Origin: B33-G16 sp964611035
Lineage (GTDB): Bacteria; Desulfobacterota; DSM-4660; Desulfatiglandales; B25-G16
Assembly (NCBI GenBank): GCA_964611035.1
Contig: CAZSWT010000006.1
Coordinates: 1 to 64,000 of the forward strand
DNA: 64,000 bases
Direction: 5' to 3'
Shown piece after piece: positions 26,834-35,516 of this stretch. Below the pieces are notes generated by a model. That model did not search any database and was not told the DNA's origin. It saw only the letters and a list, made by a program, of their open reading frames with translations. Each line of letters opens with the position of its first letter. Positions within the stretch are counted from its first letter, which is position 1. The translations under genes were made by a program, and so were the position numbers.

Positions 26834-27319
26834 CTATAACTCATAAAGGGTCTCATCTTTAAATGGGGCTTTATTCTTTTCTCTTGCTAACTTTTTTTCA
26901 GGGATAGCAAATGGGTCCTCCTCCAAGATGTCTCCCATCTCCTCCTCAATTTTCTCAGGGTCCTCCCCGGCCTCAAGCCTTTTCATTGCCTCCTTCATCC
27001 CTTTTCCCATATCTAAACCTGTCATTTCAGAAAGTCTGCGCATTAAATGGGCTGCCTGTTTTGGATCATCTTCGTTAATATTTTCAGCTTCCTGCGCAAG
27101 CATGCCAACAGCCTTTTCCATTTTCTCCTCATCAAAGGGGAGAGATTCCTCACTCTCTCCTTGAGAACTTTCTCTTAAAACGAAAAAGCTTGATAGAAAT
27201 CGTTTTAATTTCATTGTTCTGCATTTAGGGCAGACCGGTTGTTTATTTGTGCTTATTGATTTTGAGTAAAAATTAAAGATGGTATTACATCTTTCACAGT
27301 AGAATTCATAGATAGGCAT
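26834..27319 (-). CDS. FmdB family zinc ribbon protein
   Basis: A 161-residue protein starting MPIYEFYCERC, the FmdB/CxxC_CXXC_SSSS form, with a zinc ribbon of Cys8, Cys11, Cys30 and Cys33. The rest is acidic and helical (EEKMEKAVGMLAQEAE and similar), with no enzyme motif. FmdB-like proteins were first noted as putative regulators of formamidase genes, but most members have no known function. It converges with the DUF364 gene (8-bp gap). A structured repeat element lies upstream in the same orientation (27536-27627). Confidence 0.85.
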   Translation of the reverse strand: MPIYEFYCERCNTIFNFYSKSISTNKQPVCPKCRTMKLKRFLSSFFVLRESSQGESEESLPFDEEKMEKAVGMLAQEAENINEDDPKQAAHLMRRLSEMTGLDMGKGMKEAMKRLEAGEDPEKIEEEMGDILEEDPFAIPEKKLAREKNKAPFKDETLYEL

Positions 27320-27680
27320 TGCTTCTCCCTGCTCTTTTTTGACATAATATCAACAGAATTTTGCAATGACAAGAAAAATGAGATTCGTAGTTGAATGAGA
27401 AGATTCTTGCGATTACCCATTAAATCAGTATAATAAGGCATTTCCAAAAATATTAGAGTTTAATTCAAGAGATAAGAAGCCTCTGCCATAAAAACGGAGA
27501 TCTTTGCAAAACCTGACAATTTTTGTCACCCGAATAACGAGGGTGGGCTTTTCTGAAGTGACTGGTGGAAGGGCGCTGAAAAGACCAGCCCGAGAGCCTT
27601 GGACCTGAAGAAAGGCCCATCCTCGTTAAAATAATATGATTTACGCAAAAGTCTCAAAAACCTAAACAAGGATAGCGATT
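27320..27680. other. Intergenic region between fmdB and purE (divergent)
   Basis: 361 bp holding the structured element at 27536-27627. No supported gene. The purE start has GGATAGCGATT before it and no strong ribosome site. Confidence 0.6.
27536..27627 (-). repeat. Structured intergenic element, copy A
   Basis: On the minus strand AACGAGGATGGGCCTTTCTT pairs with AGAAAAGCCCACCCTCGTT, two mismatches in about 19 bp. The inner part carries GGGCTGGTCTTTTCAGC and AGTCACTTCAGAAAAG, shared with copies B (47231-47315) and C (52630-52799), while the outer stem sequence is different in each copy yet remains self-complementary. It lies about 217 bp upstream of fmdB in the same direction. Confidence 0.7.
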
Positions 27681-28169
27681 ATGCAAGATAAACCATTAGT
27701 AGGTATAGTCATGGGGAGTGTCTCTGACAGTGATATTATGGATGAGTGTGTAAAAACCCTAAAAGAGATGGACATAAATTACGAAATAACCGTATCTTCT
27801 GCCCACAGGTCCCCAGATAAAACAAGGGATTATGCTATGAATGCCTCTCATAGGGGAATAGAGGTCCTTATTGCAGGGGCTGGCTGGGCAGCTCATCTCG
27901 CTGGGGTGCTTGCTTCCTATACCACATTACCGGTTATTGGGGTACCCATTGACTCCTCTCCTCTTAGGGGAATAGATTCCCTCCTTTCAATAGCTCAGAT
28001 GCCCCCAGGTGTTCCTGTAGCTACTATGGCAATTGGGAAAGGCGGTGCCCGGAATGCCGCTGTATTTGCTGCACAGATATTAGCGCTCAAATATTCAGAT
28101 ATTGCCAAGAGATTGGATCAGTACAAAGAAAGTCTAAGATCGCGGGCAAAGGGGTTAGAGAAAGATTGA
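27681..28169 (+). CDS. purE: N5-carboxyaminoimidazole ribonucleotide mutase
   Basis: A 162-residue class I PurE of purine synthesis, moving the carboxyl group of N5-CAIR to C4. Seen: IVMGSVSDSDIMDEC, VSSAHRSPDKT with the catalytic His, GAGWAAHLAGVLA, PVIGVPIDSSPLRGIDSLLS and QMPPGVPVATMAIG. Length is normal. The stop codon overlaps the TTG start of the next gene (4 bp), so the two are translationally coupled. No purK gene is visible. Confidence 0.96.
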   Translation: MQDKPLVGIVMGSVSDSDIMDECVKTLKEMDINYEITVSSAHRSPDKTRDYAMNASHRGIEVLIAGAGWAAHLAGVLASYTTLPVIGVPIDSSPLRGIDSLLSIAQMPPGVPVATMAIGKGGARNAAVFAAQILALKYSDIAKRLDQYKESLRSRAKGLEKD

Positions 28170-28828
28170 GCTATGTATTTAAAATTACCTCAGATGAATC
28201 CTTAAGAAAGGGCCTTATTAAAGCCGTTAAAATCATCTCAGAAGGAGGTATTGTGGCCTTTCCAACGGAATCGTTTTATGGTTTAGGTGTGGATGCCACC
28301 AATACTGATGCTGTTGAAAATCTTTTTAAGATAAAAAAGAGAGATCATAATTTGCCTATCCTTATTTTGATTTCTTCCTTGAGGAATCTCCCTCAATATG
28401 TTGCATATACTCCATCAAACGCAAAAAGGCTGGGGGAAAAATTCTGGCCAGGTGGCCTTACTATGGTCTTTCAATCTTCTCCTATCTTGGCATCAGCGCT
28501 GATATCGAGTACAGGAAAGGTGGGGATCAGGATATCCAGCCATCCTTTAGCAAATACCCTCTCAAAGACCTTAAATGTTCCAATTACAGCAACGAGTGCC
28601 AATATCTCCGGAATGCCCCCTTGTATAAACGCTGATCAAGTTGTAGAATGCTTTAACGATGCTGTGGACCTCATATTAGATGGAGGCGAAACACAAGGAA
28701 AATACCCATCTACTATTCTGGATGTGACAACTGATCCTCCTTTAATAATTCGGGAAGGTATTATAAAGGCGGAAGAAATTATTAAAAGTGGTATTTATAA
28801 AAAGATAATAAATAAGAAAAGTCAGTAG
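28166..28828 (+). CDS. L-threonylcarbamoyladenylate synthase (TsaC/Sua5/YwlC family)
   Basis: A 220-residue enzyme making threonylcarbamoyl-AMP from threonine, bicarbonate and ATP for t6A37 modification of ANN-decoding tRNAs. Seen: GGIVAFPTESFYGLGVDA, KKRDHNLPILILI, WPGGLTMVF, GKVGIRISSHPLA, PITATSANISG and PSTILDVT. It lacks the extra Sua5 C-terminal domain. TTG at 28166 is the only start that keeps the conserved N-terminus. Confidence 0.94.
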   Translation: MSYVFKITSDESLRKGLIKAVKIISEGGIVAFPTESFYGLGVDATNTDAVENLFKIKKRDHNLPILILISSLRNLPQYVAYTPSNAKRLGEKFWPGGLTMVFQSSPILASALISSTGKVGIRISSHPLANTLSKTLNVPITATSANISGMPPCINADQVVECFNDAVDLILDGGETQGKYPSTILDVTTDPPLIIREGIIKAEEIIKSGIYKKIINKKSQ

Positions 28829-29285
28829 TCAGTTGTCAGTAGTCCATTGTATTTTTATTTCTTCACAGTTAATATTAAACACAATTATTAGCATTTTTGT
28901 TGCTGTTTAGTTGAATTACTTTTCTGAATTCTTTCAAGGGACAACTCTCAACAGGCAATTCTACAATCTTGGATACGTGAAAAAGTAATTGCTCAATAAT
29001 TTAAGGAAGGACATGGGTGTCTTTTTTTGTTATGCCCTTCTAACATGGCGCCTTGCTATGTCGTTTCAAAATTGGGTAATAGCCTCTCGGCCCTGAGCCT
29101 GTCGAGAGCCCCTCGGCCTTGAGCTCGAGGCCGAAGGGCAACTTGACCTTATAGTTATATGATCTGTCTATATTACCCAATTTTGATACGACAACTAATC
29201 TTAAGTTATATTTAAGGGCATAAGCAAAAAAAGACATCCATGTCCTAACAAAGCAATAAATTTCCACAGGATTTTGAGCATATAC
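28829..29285. other. Intergenic region between tsaC and rapZ
   Basis: 457 bp, mostly the element at 29009-29245. The first part carries GTCAGTAGTCAGTTGTCAGT-like short repeats right after the tsaC stop. No gene supported. Confidence 0.6.
29009..29245. repeat. 237-bp MITE-like element with long terminal inverted repeats
   Basis: The left arm 29009-29039 (GGACATGGGTGTCTTTTTTT, continuing to TATGCCCTT) is complementary to 29214-29245 with two differences. A second nested pair (TTCAAAATTGGGTAATA and TATTACCCAATTTTGATA) lies inside, and the centre has CTCGGCC / GGCCGAG hairpin text. Nearly the whole element can fold into one imperfect hairpin. No coding capacity. Confidence 0.75.
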
Positions 29286-30155
29286 GTGAAAAATATAAAA
29301 ATTACAATTATTACCGGCCTCTCAGGGTCAGGAAAAAGCACAGCGATAAATGCCCTTGAAGATGCTGGTTTCTTCTGTATAGATAATCTTCCGGTTATCC
29401 TGCTACCCAAATTTTTAGAGTTAAAGGCCGAGACTTATTCAGAAATAACTAAGCTTGCCTTAGTTATGGATCTTAGGGAGAAAGAGTTTCTTCGGAGATA
29501 TCCAGAAATTTTTAAAAAGTTTAGGGATGAAGGATATCTCTTTGAAATACTTTTTCTTGAGGCCTCTACAGAGGTACTGCTAAGGAGATACAGCCAGACT
29601 CGAAGAAAACACCCTCTGAGTGAAGAAAAGAATCTTCTTGAAGGAATTCAGACCGAAAGAGAGGCACTGAAAGAACTGAGAGAAATTGCAGATCTGATTA
29701 TTGATACATCAAATTACAATGTTCATGAATTAAAGGAGATCATCTTAAATCATGCCCTAAAGACAACACCTACAAAAAGGATGAAAATTTATCTTCTATC
29801 TTTCGGGTACAAATATGGTATACCCCATGATGCAGATCTTGTTATTGATGTTAGATTCCTGCCTAATCCTTACTTTGTTCAAGAATTAAAAAACCTTGAC
29901 GGAACCTATCCACAGGTTAAAAAATATATGAATAGATGGAAAGAGACCCATGGTTTTCTAAAGAAATACTTAGCCCTTCTTAACTATCTCATCCCTCTTT
30001 ATGAAAAAGAAGGGAAATCATCTTTAACCATTGCTGTAGGATGCACTGCAGGTACTCATAGATCAGTAAGCATTGCAGATACTATCTTTGAAGAACTTAA
30101 GAAAATAACAAATTCCATCACGCTAACACATAGAGATATTGAATTAGACAAATAA
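29286..30155 (+). CDS. rapZ: RNase adapter / nucleotide-binding protein RapZ (YvcJ family)
   Basis: A 289-residue P-loop protein: Walker A ITGLSGSGKSTA near the start, FFCIDNLPVILLP, the R-rich RRYSQTRRKHPLS loop, and the C-terminal RapZ domain with DVRFLPNPY and VGCTAGTHRSVSIAD. In enterobacteria RapZ controls GlmS by steering RNase E; outside that group the role is less clear. GTG 29286 gives the standard family start; TTG 29274 is the alternative. Its stop overlaps the next ATG by one base. A beta-helix protein resembling the GlmU C-terminus is its partner here, and an RNase E/G gene follows on the other strand. Confidence 0.93.
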   Translation: MKNIKITIITGLSGSGKSTAINALEDAGFFCIDNLPVILLPKFLELKAETYSEITKLALVMDLREKEFLRRYPEIFKKFRDEGYLFEILFLEASTEVLLRRYSQTRRKHPLSEEKNLLEGIQTEREALKELREIADLIIDTSNYNVHELKEIILNHALKTTPTKRMKIYLLSFGYKYGIPHDADLVIDVRFLPNPYFVQELKNLDGTYPQVKKYMNRWKETHGFLKKYLALLNYLIPLYEKEGKSSLTIAVGCTAGTHRSVSIADTIFEELKKITNSITLTHRDIELDK

Positions 30156-31414
30156 TGAAAGATACCCTTAATCAATCAAAGATACAACAGCTTATAAGAA
30201 AAGGGGTGAGGATTGACCGCCCGGAAACTATTACTATTGGAGAAGAGGTATCTTGTGATCAAATATCAGATAACAGGGTTGTAATCCACTCCGGGTGTAA
30301 GGTTTATGGCTCTCATACAGTAATAATGTCCGGATGCGAAATTGGCTACGAGGGCCCTGTGACGATCGAAAACTGCCAGTTAGGTCCTGATGTAAAATTA
30401 CAAGGAGGATTTTTTTCACACTCAACATTTTTAGGAAAGGCTACGTCAGGATCAGGTGCCCATATTAGGGGCGGATGCCTATTAGAAGAAGAAGCCAATG
30501 TTGCCCACACTGTGGGCCTTAAACAAACCATCTTGTTTCCTTTTGTTACCCTTGGGAGCCTAATAAATTTCTGTGACTGCCTAATGGCTGGAGGCACAGA
30601 TAGAAAAAATCATAGCGAGGTTGGAAGTTCATATATTCATTTTAATTACTCCCCGAATCAGGATAAGGCTACTCCTTCTCTTATTGGTGATGTCCCTAAG
30701 GGAGTCATGTTAAATCAGAGCCCAATCTTTTTGGGTGGGCAAGGAGGATTAGTTGGGCCAGTGAGGATAGGATACGGAACTGTCATTGCTGCTGGAACCA
30801 TCTATCGGAAAGATTTCATCAAAGGAGATAGATTGCTTTTTGCCGGCTCTAATATCAAGAAACAACAGCCTCTTTATTTTGGGCTTTATCCAGGGATCAA
30901 AAGGATCATAACCAATAACATTAATTACATAGCAAATATCATTGCACTTAGGAGATGGTATATCGATGTTCGTTCTCTATTTTTACTTGGTAATCCGATA
31001 AAGAAAGCTCTTTATAACGGCGCCTTGGAAAAGATAGAAACGGTAATTAGCGAGAGAATAAAAAGATTAAAAGAGGTTGTTGACAAAATGCCCCGATCAA
31101 TTGAATTATATAAAAAAATGATGAAAGAACATGTCTTGCAGACACAACAAGATCTCAGGAGAGAAATCTTCGAACAATGGTCACATATAGAAGAGTTTTT
31201 AACGGATAGTTATAAAAAGGAAGGAAATTTGGAAAAAAGGGATGCATTTTTAGATCTTATTCAACAAAAGATAGATGAAAAGGGGAAACATTATATTGAG
31301 GTAATTAAGGGATTAGGCAATGCCGGGGCTGCCATAGGTACAGAATGGCTTCAAGGGTTAGTTGATGAGATCAATGATCAAATACCAAATATTATTCCCT
31401 CTTTGAGACCTTAA
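30155..31414 (+). CDS. Left-handed beta-helix (hexapeptide-repeat) protein, unknown function
   Basis: 419 residues. The middle carries hexapeptide-type turns (IHSGCKVYGSHTVIMSGCEI, VTIENCQLGPDVKL, IGYGTVIAAGTIYR) like the acyltransferase half of GlmU, but no nucleotidyltransferase domain precedes it. The segment HFNYSPNQDKATPSLIGDVP is typical of sugar-nucleotide acetyltransferase-related proteins. The last 150 residues are helical and charged. It may be a sugar-nucleotide acyltransferase or a ligand-binding relative. Coupling with rapZ (one-base overlap) hints at amino-sugar metabolism, but that is inference. Confidence 0.75.
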   Translation: MKDTLNQSKIQQLIRKGVRIDRPETITIGEEVSCDQISDNRVVIHSGCKVYGSHTVIMSGCEIGYEGPVTIENCQLGPDVKLQGGFFSHSTFLGKATSGSGAHIRGGCLLEEEANVAHTVGLKQTILFPFVTLGSLINFCDCLMAGGTDRKNHSEVGSSYIHFNYSPNQDKATPSLIGDVPKGVMLNQSPIFLGGQGGLVGPVRIGYGTVIAAGTIYRKDFIKGDRLLFAGSNIKKQQPLYFGLYPGIKRIITNNINYIANIIALRRWYIDVRSLFLLGNPIKKALYNGALEKIETVISERIKRLKEVVDKMPRSIELYKKMMKEHVLQTQQDLRREIFEQWSHIEEFLTDSYKKEGNLEKRDAFLDLIQQKIDEKGKHYIEVIKGLGNAGAAIGTEWLQGLVDEINDQIPNIIPSLRP

Positions 31415-31427
31415 AAGATCAAGTTGC

Positions 31428-32954
31428 TCACTGAAGACTTATCTCATACTGCTCAAGATGAAAATCATTTTTTGGAATTATTGCAATACGCCGATTAATT
31501 CTTTTTTCCAATTCCATAACGGAGTATCTCTCTTCCTCCTTTAAAACTTTCTCTATCTCAGAATTTACCAGAACATAGACCTTGCCCTCCTCCCCTAATA
31601 CCCACTCTCTTTCCAGATCCCTGAAGATATCATAACAGATTGTAGTAGGCGATTTAAGCCGACCTCTCCCCTCACAGTATAAACAAGGTTCGGTTAAAAA
31701 GAGGTTTATATCTTCTTTTGTCCTTTTCCTCGTCATCTCAATCAGCCCTAACTCCGACACCTCGATGACAGTGGTCCTGGCCCTGTCTTTTTCCAGGGCC
31801 TCTTTGAGTGTCATAAAGACCCTTTCCCGGTTTGCTTCCCTATCCATATCTATGAAATCAATGACAATCAGGCCCCCAATGTTTCTTAATCTCAGTTGAT
31901 AGGCAATCTCCTTAACTGCCTCCAGATTTGTTTTTACAATGGTTTCTTCCAGGTTTCTTTTCCCTACATAACTGCCTGTATTAACATCGATAGAGGTAAG
32001 AGCCTCTGTTGACTCAATGACAATATATCCACCAGATTTCAACCATACCTTTTTATCTAAGGCCCTGTTTATTTCCATGCCAATGCCATATGCATCAAAT
32101 ATAGGTTCTCTCCCTTCGTAGAGTTCAATAGAGTATCTAAGGTTTGGGGCAAAGGTCTCTATGAATTCCAATATTGATTGATACTCCTCCTTTGAATCGA
32201 TCACCAATCTATCAATCTCTCTGGTAAAAAGATCCCGTACAGCCCTTAAAGTAATTGTTAATTCCTTATGAAGAAGACTGGGCGCAGAAGACGTTTCTCT
32301 CTTTCTCTGAATATTCGCCCATAATTTAGTTAAAAACTCCATCTCGATTTTTAACTTTTCTTTAGGTGCCTGCTCGCTTACGGTTCTCACAATAAAACCT
32401 GTACCAGGTGGCCTTAATTTTTGCATAAGCTTTTTTAATCTCATTCTTTCTTTTTCATCTTCTATCCTGCGCGAAATACCAATGTGGTCAACGGTAGGCA
32501 TATACACAAGGTGACGCCCAGGAAGGCTAATGTGAGAAGTTGCTCGAGCACCTTTTGTGCCCAAAGGCTCCTTAGAAACTTGAACTAAAATATTCTGTCC
32601 TTCTTGCAGGAGACCTTCTATATTAATATCACTTTCCTTTATAAAGCGCGTCCTCGAATTGATATCGGTCTCTAAATTATTCCCCTCATCTTCTTCTTGC
32701 AGCATAATCTGCTCCCAATGGTGAAGGTCGTTATAGACATCAGTGACATATAAGAAAGCTGGCTTATCAATACCGATATTTATAAAGGCCGCCTGCATTC
32801 CAGGTAAAACCCGTAACACCTTCCCAAGGTAAATATTCCCAACGAGCTCCTGTTCAGACCCTCTTTCTACATGGAGTTCAACCACCACTCCATTTTCCAC
32901 CAAGGCAACCCTCGTTTCATATGGCCTTGCATTGATTACCAATTCATTGGTCAT
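31428..32954 (-). CDS. rng: Ribonuclease E/G family protein (RNase G-like)
   Basis: A 508-residue endoribonuclease of RNase G length. It has the N-terminal S1 domain (GNIYLGKVLRVLPGMQAAFI), the 5'-sensor region, the DNase-I-like catalytic part with the metal-binding aspartates (SIDVNTGSYVGKRN and GGLIVIDFIDMD), and the Zn-link CLYCEGRGR. It lacks the long RNase E scaffold tail. It lies 9 bp after the TIGR03960 gene; that order is common in many bacteria, where ribosomal genes rplU-rpmA often come next, but here a convergent beta-helix gene follows. Confidence 0.95.
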   Translation of the reverse strand: MTNELVINARPYETRVALVENGVVVELHVERGSEQELVGNIYLGKVLRVLPGMQAAFINIGIDKPAFLYVTDVYNDLHHWEQIMLQEEDEGNNLETDINSRTRFIKESDINIEGLLQEGQNILVQVSKEPLGTKGARATSHISLPGRHLVYMPTVDHIGISRRIEDEKERMRLKKLMQKLRPPGTGFIVRTVSEQAPKEKLKIEMEFLTKLWANIQRKRETSSAPSLLHKELTITLRAVRDLFTREIDRLVIDSKEEYQSILEFIETFAPNLRYSIELYEGREPIFDAYGIGMEINRALDKKVWLKSGGYIVIESTEALTSIDVNTGSYVGKRNLEETIVKTNLEAVKEIAYQLRLRNIGGLIVIDFIDMDREANRERVFMTLKEALEKDRARTTVIEVSELGLIEMTRKRTKEDINLFLTEPCLYCEGRGRLKSPTTICYDIFRDLEREWVLGEEGKVYVLVNSEIEKVLKEEERYSVMELEKRINRRIAIIPKNDFHLEQYEISLQ

Positions 32955-32963
32955 TATCAGACC

Positions 32964-35471
32964 TCAGATAATAATACTTTTTGTTTTTAAGACCCTTATT
33001 CCTTGTATCTGACTGTCATGAAGAGTAAACACATTCTTTATAATCTCAGCAGGCTTCAGTTCCGGCCCTTTTCCATATCTTAGAATTAACTCCAGCTCGC
33101 CATTGGATAACACATGTAATGCCTTCACCTGAGATCGAATATCAACTGTTGTTTCACCATTTCTGCGTTTCTTGACTGCTAAACAGGACTTTAACATCAA
33201 AAACCTATCCAGAGCTTCTTTGTTGAAATATCCATTCATCTGGATATGAAAATAGCTTTCTTTAATTCTGGGAGGAGTCTCCTTTATTCCTATCTCCTCC
33301 ATAGAAAGAACCCTGATGCCAGATGGCAGTTCCTTATTAAGCTTCTTTATTATGAGTGATATATTTTGAATATTTTTAACCTGAACATCCACTATTTCGC
33401 TTAAGGATTCTGTTCCCACAGGGAGTGCTATTGCAAAAGATACCTTTGGCATAGGATGGTAGCCACTAGAATACACTAAATCCATCCCAGCTCTTCTGAA
33501 CGCCCTTATAAACACCTTAATAAGCTCTAAGTGGCTAAGATACCTGGTCTTTTCAAGTTTTGTAAAACATAGCCTATACCTTTTCCCTTGCTCATTTGCT
33601 TGTTTAGGCTTTAGCCTTTCCTTTTTCTCCAAGGGATGCCATGTATCAAATAACACTAGGGAAATGGTATTGTCGCTACAGACCCCACAGTTCGAACAAT
33701 ACTCTCTGCAATCAGGTGTTTGTTTGCCCTCCATAGCCTTTTGCCACTCGCTCAGTAAAAACTCTTTAGATAGGCCAGAATGTATATGTTCCCATGGCAA
33801 AAACTCATTATGCTCTCTTTCTCGAAGAAGGTAAAAATCTGGATCAAGATTGCACCTTTTCAAGGCCTTTTTCCAGATATCTATGTTAAGTTGCTCACTC
33901 CAGCTATCAAAACGTGCACCCTTCTGCCACGCCTCAAGTAACACCTTGGTTAATCTCCTATCCCCCCTTGAAAAGATACCCTCTAACCAGCTCGCCTCTG
34001 GATTATTCCATTTAACCTTCACTCTATGGCTCTGCAATCGTTCTCTGATAAAATTGATTCTTCGTTTACCTTCTTCAAGTTCAAGCTGGGGCAACCACTC
34101 AAAAGGTGTATGCGCCTTAGGAACAAAGGGGGAAATGCTTACATTTAACACATGTCCCTTTCTTCCTTGAGGCCCTAATCTGGAAATCTTTTTGCTTAAT
34201 TCAACAATGGAAATAAGATCACTATCCTCCTCAGAAGGAAGGCCTATCATAAAATAAAGCTTGAGTAGGTTCCAGCCTCCCTCATAAATCTCTTTAGCTG
34301 AATGTAAAATCTGATCCTCTGTCAATCCCTTATTAATAATATCTCTCAGTTTCTGGCTGCCGGCTTCAGGTGCAACGGTAAAACTAGTCTTCCTGACCTT
34401 CTTTATCTCCTTCATCAATAAAGAAATGGCTGTATCAATCCTTAATGAAGAGAAACTAATAGCAACATGTCTTTCTGCCTCCTTTCGCATTAACGCCTTT
34501 AATAATGGAAGGATACAACTGTAATCACCTGAACTTAAAGAGAGAAGAGATAGATCCTCAAATCCTGTCTCATGTAAGCCTCTTTCAGCAATGCGCACTA
34601 TTTCAAGGGGGTCCCGTTCCCTCACAGGTCTATATATCATTCCTGCCTGACAAAATCGACACCCTCTGCTACAACCCCTCGCAATCTCAATGGTGAATCG
34701 ATCATGAACCAGCTCGGCAAATGGGACTATTTGCTTTGAAGGAAAAGGGTAGCGATTAAGATCAGAAACGATAGCCTTTTCAACGCCTTCATACCCTTTT
34801 ATCAGCGATTCTATGTACTGTATGATTCCTTTTGTATTGTAATGCACCTTAAAAAAAGAGGGAATGTAAATGCCATTAATCTTTGCAAGCTCTTTTAATA
34901 ACTCTGGCCTGCTATTTCGCCCATCCAATTTCCATTCCCTTACGGTTTGGCAAATTGAAAGTGCTGCTTCCTCTCCATCGCCTATAACAATAGCATCAAA
35001 TAGCGCAGCTACTGGCTCAGGATTAAAGCATGCAGGGCCACCAGCGATAACCAAGGGATCCATGGATTCCCTCTCTTTAGCTAAGAGGGGTATGTTTCCA
35101 AGATCAAGCATGGACAGAATGTTGGTATAACAGAGCTCATGCTGCAAACTAAAGCCAATAATATCAAATTCAGACAGAGGTTTTCCTGATTCCAGGGAGG
35201 CAAGAGGAATGCCTTTCATTTTTAACACAGATCCTAAATCTACCCATGGGGCAAAGATTCTTTCTGCTGAAAGCCAGTCCTGTAAGTTTAATATATGATA
35301 TAAAATTTTTAACCCCAGGTGGGACATCCCGATTTCGTAAACATCAGGAAAGGCCAAAGCAATAGAGACATCCACAGCGGAAGGATCTTTCTGAATAGAA
35401 TTTATTTCATCCCCTAAATATCTACTCGGGTGTATTATTTTGGAAAACCACGCTTGTTGATATACATGCAT
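32964..35471 (-). CDS. TIGR03960 family radical SAM protein with C-terminal DUF2344 domain
   Basis: An 835-residue two-domain protein. The N-terminal B12-binding-like region precedes a radical SAM core with Cys267, Cys271 and Cys274 (CSRGCRFC). The C-terminal TIGR03936/DUF2344 part begins at YRLCFTKLEKTRYLSHLELI and has SSGYHPMPKVSFAIALPVG. A cysteine motif YCSNCGVC lies between them. The function is not established. Fusion of the two domains is the usual state in this family, and adjacency to RNase E/G is recurrent, so a role in RNA or translation modification is a fair guess. Confidence 0.93.
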   Translation of the reverse strand: MHVYQQAWFSKIIHPSRYLGDEINSIQKDPSAVDVSIALAFPDVYEIGMSHLGLKILYHILNLQDWLSAERIFAPWVDLGSVLKMKGIPLASLESGKPLSEFDIIGFSLQHELCYTNILSMLDLGNIPLLAKERESMDPLVIAGGPACFNPEPVAALFDAIVIGDGEEAALSICQTVREWKLDGRNSRPELLKELAKINGIYIPSFFKVHYNTKGIIQYIESLIKGYEGVEKAIVSDLNRYPFPSKQIVPFAELVHDRFTIEIARGCSRGCRFCQAGMIYRPVRERDPLEIVRIAERGLHETGFEDLSLLSLSSGDYSCILPLLKALMRKEAERHVAISFSSLRIDTAISLLMKEIKKVRKTSFTVAPEAGSQKLRDIINKGLTEDQILHSAKEIYEGGWNLLKLYFMIGLPSEEDSDLISIVELSKKISRLGPQGRKGHVLNVSISPFVPKAHTPFEWLPQLELEEGKRRINFIRERLQSHRVKVKWNNPEASWLEGIFSRGDRRLTKVLLEAWQKGARFDSWSEQLNIDIWKKALKRCNLDPDFYLLREREHNEFLPWEHIHSGLSKEFLLSEWQKAMEGKQTPDCREYCSNCGVCSDNTISLVLFDTWHPLEKKERLKPKQANEQGKRYRLCFTKLEKTRYLSHLELIKVFIRAFRRAGMDLVYSSGYHPMPKVSFAIALPVGTESLSEIVDVQVKNIQNISLIIKKLNKELPSGIRVLSMEEIGIKETPPRIKESYFHIQMNGYFNKEALDRFLMLKSCLAVKKRRNGETTVDIRSQVKALHVLSNGELELILRYGKGPELKPAEIIKNVFTLHDSQIQGIRVLKTKSIII

Positions 35472-35516
35472 TCCTAAATCCCAAATTCCATGTACTTCGA
35501 TCCAGAATTTTAGATA

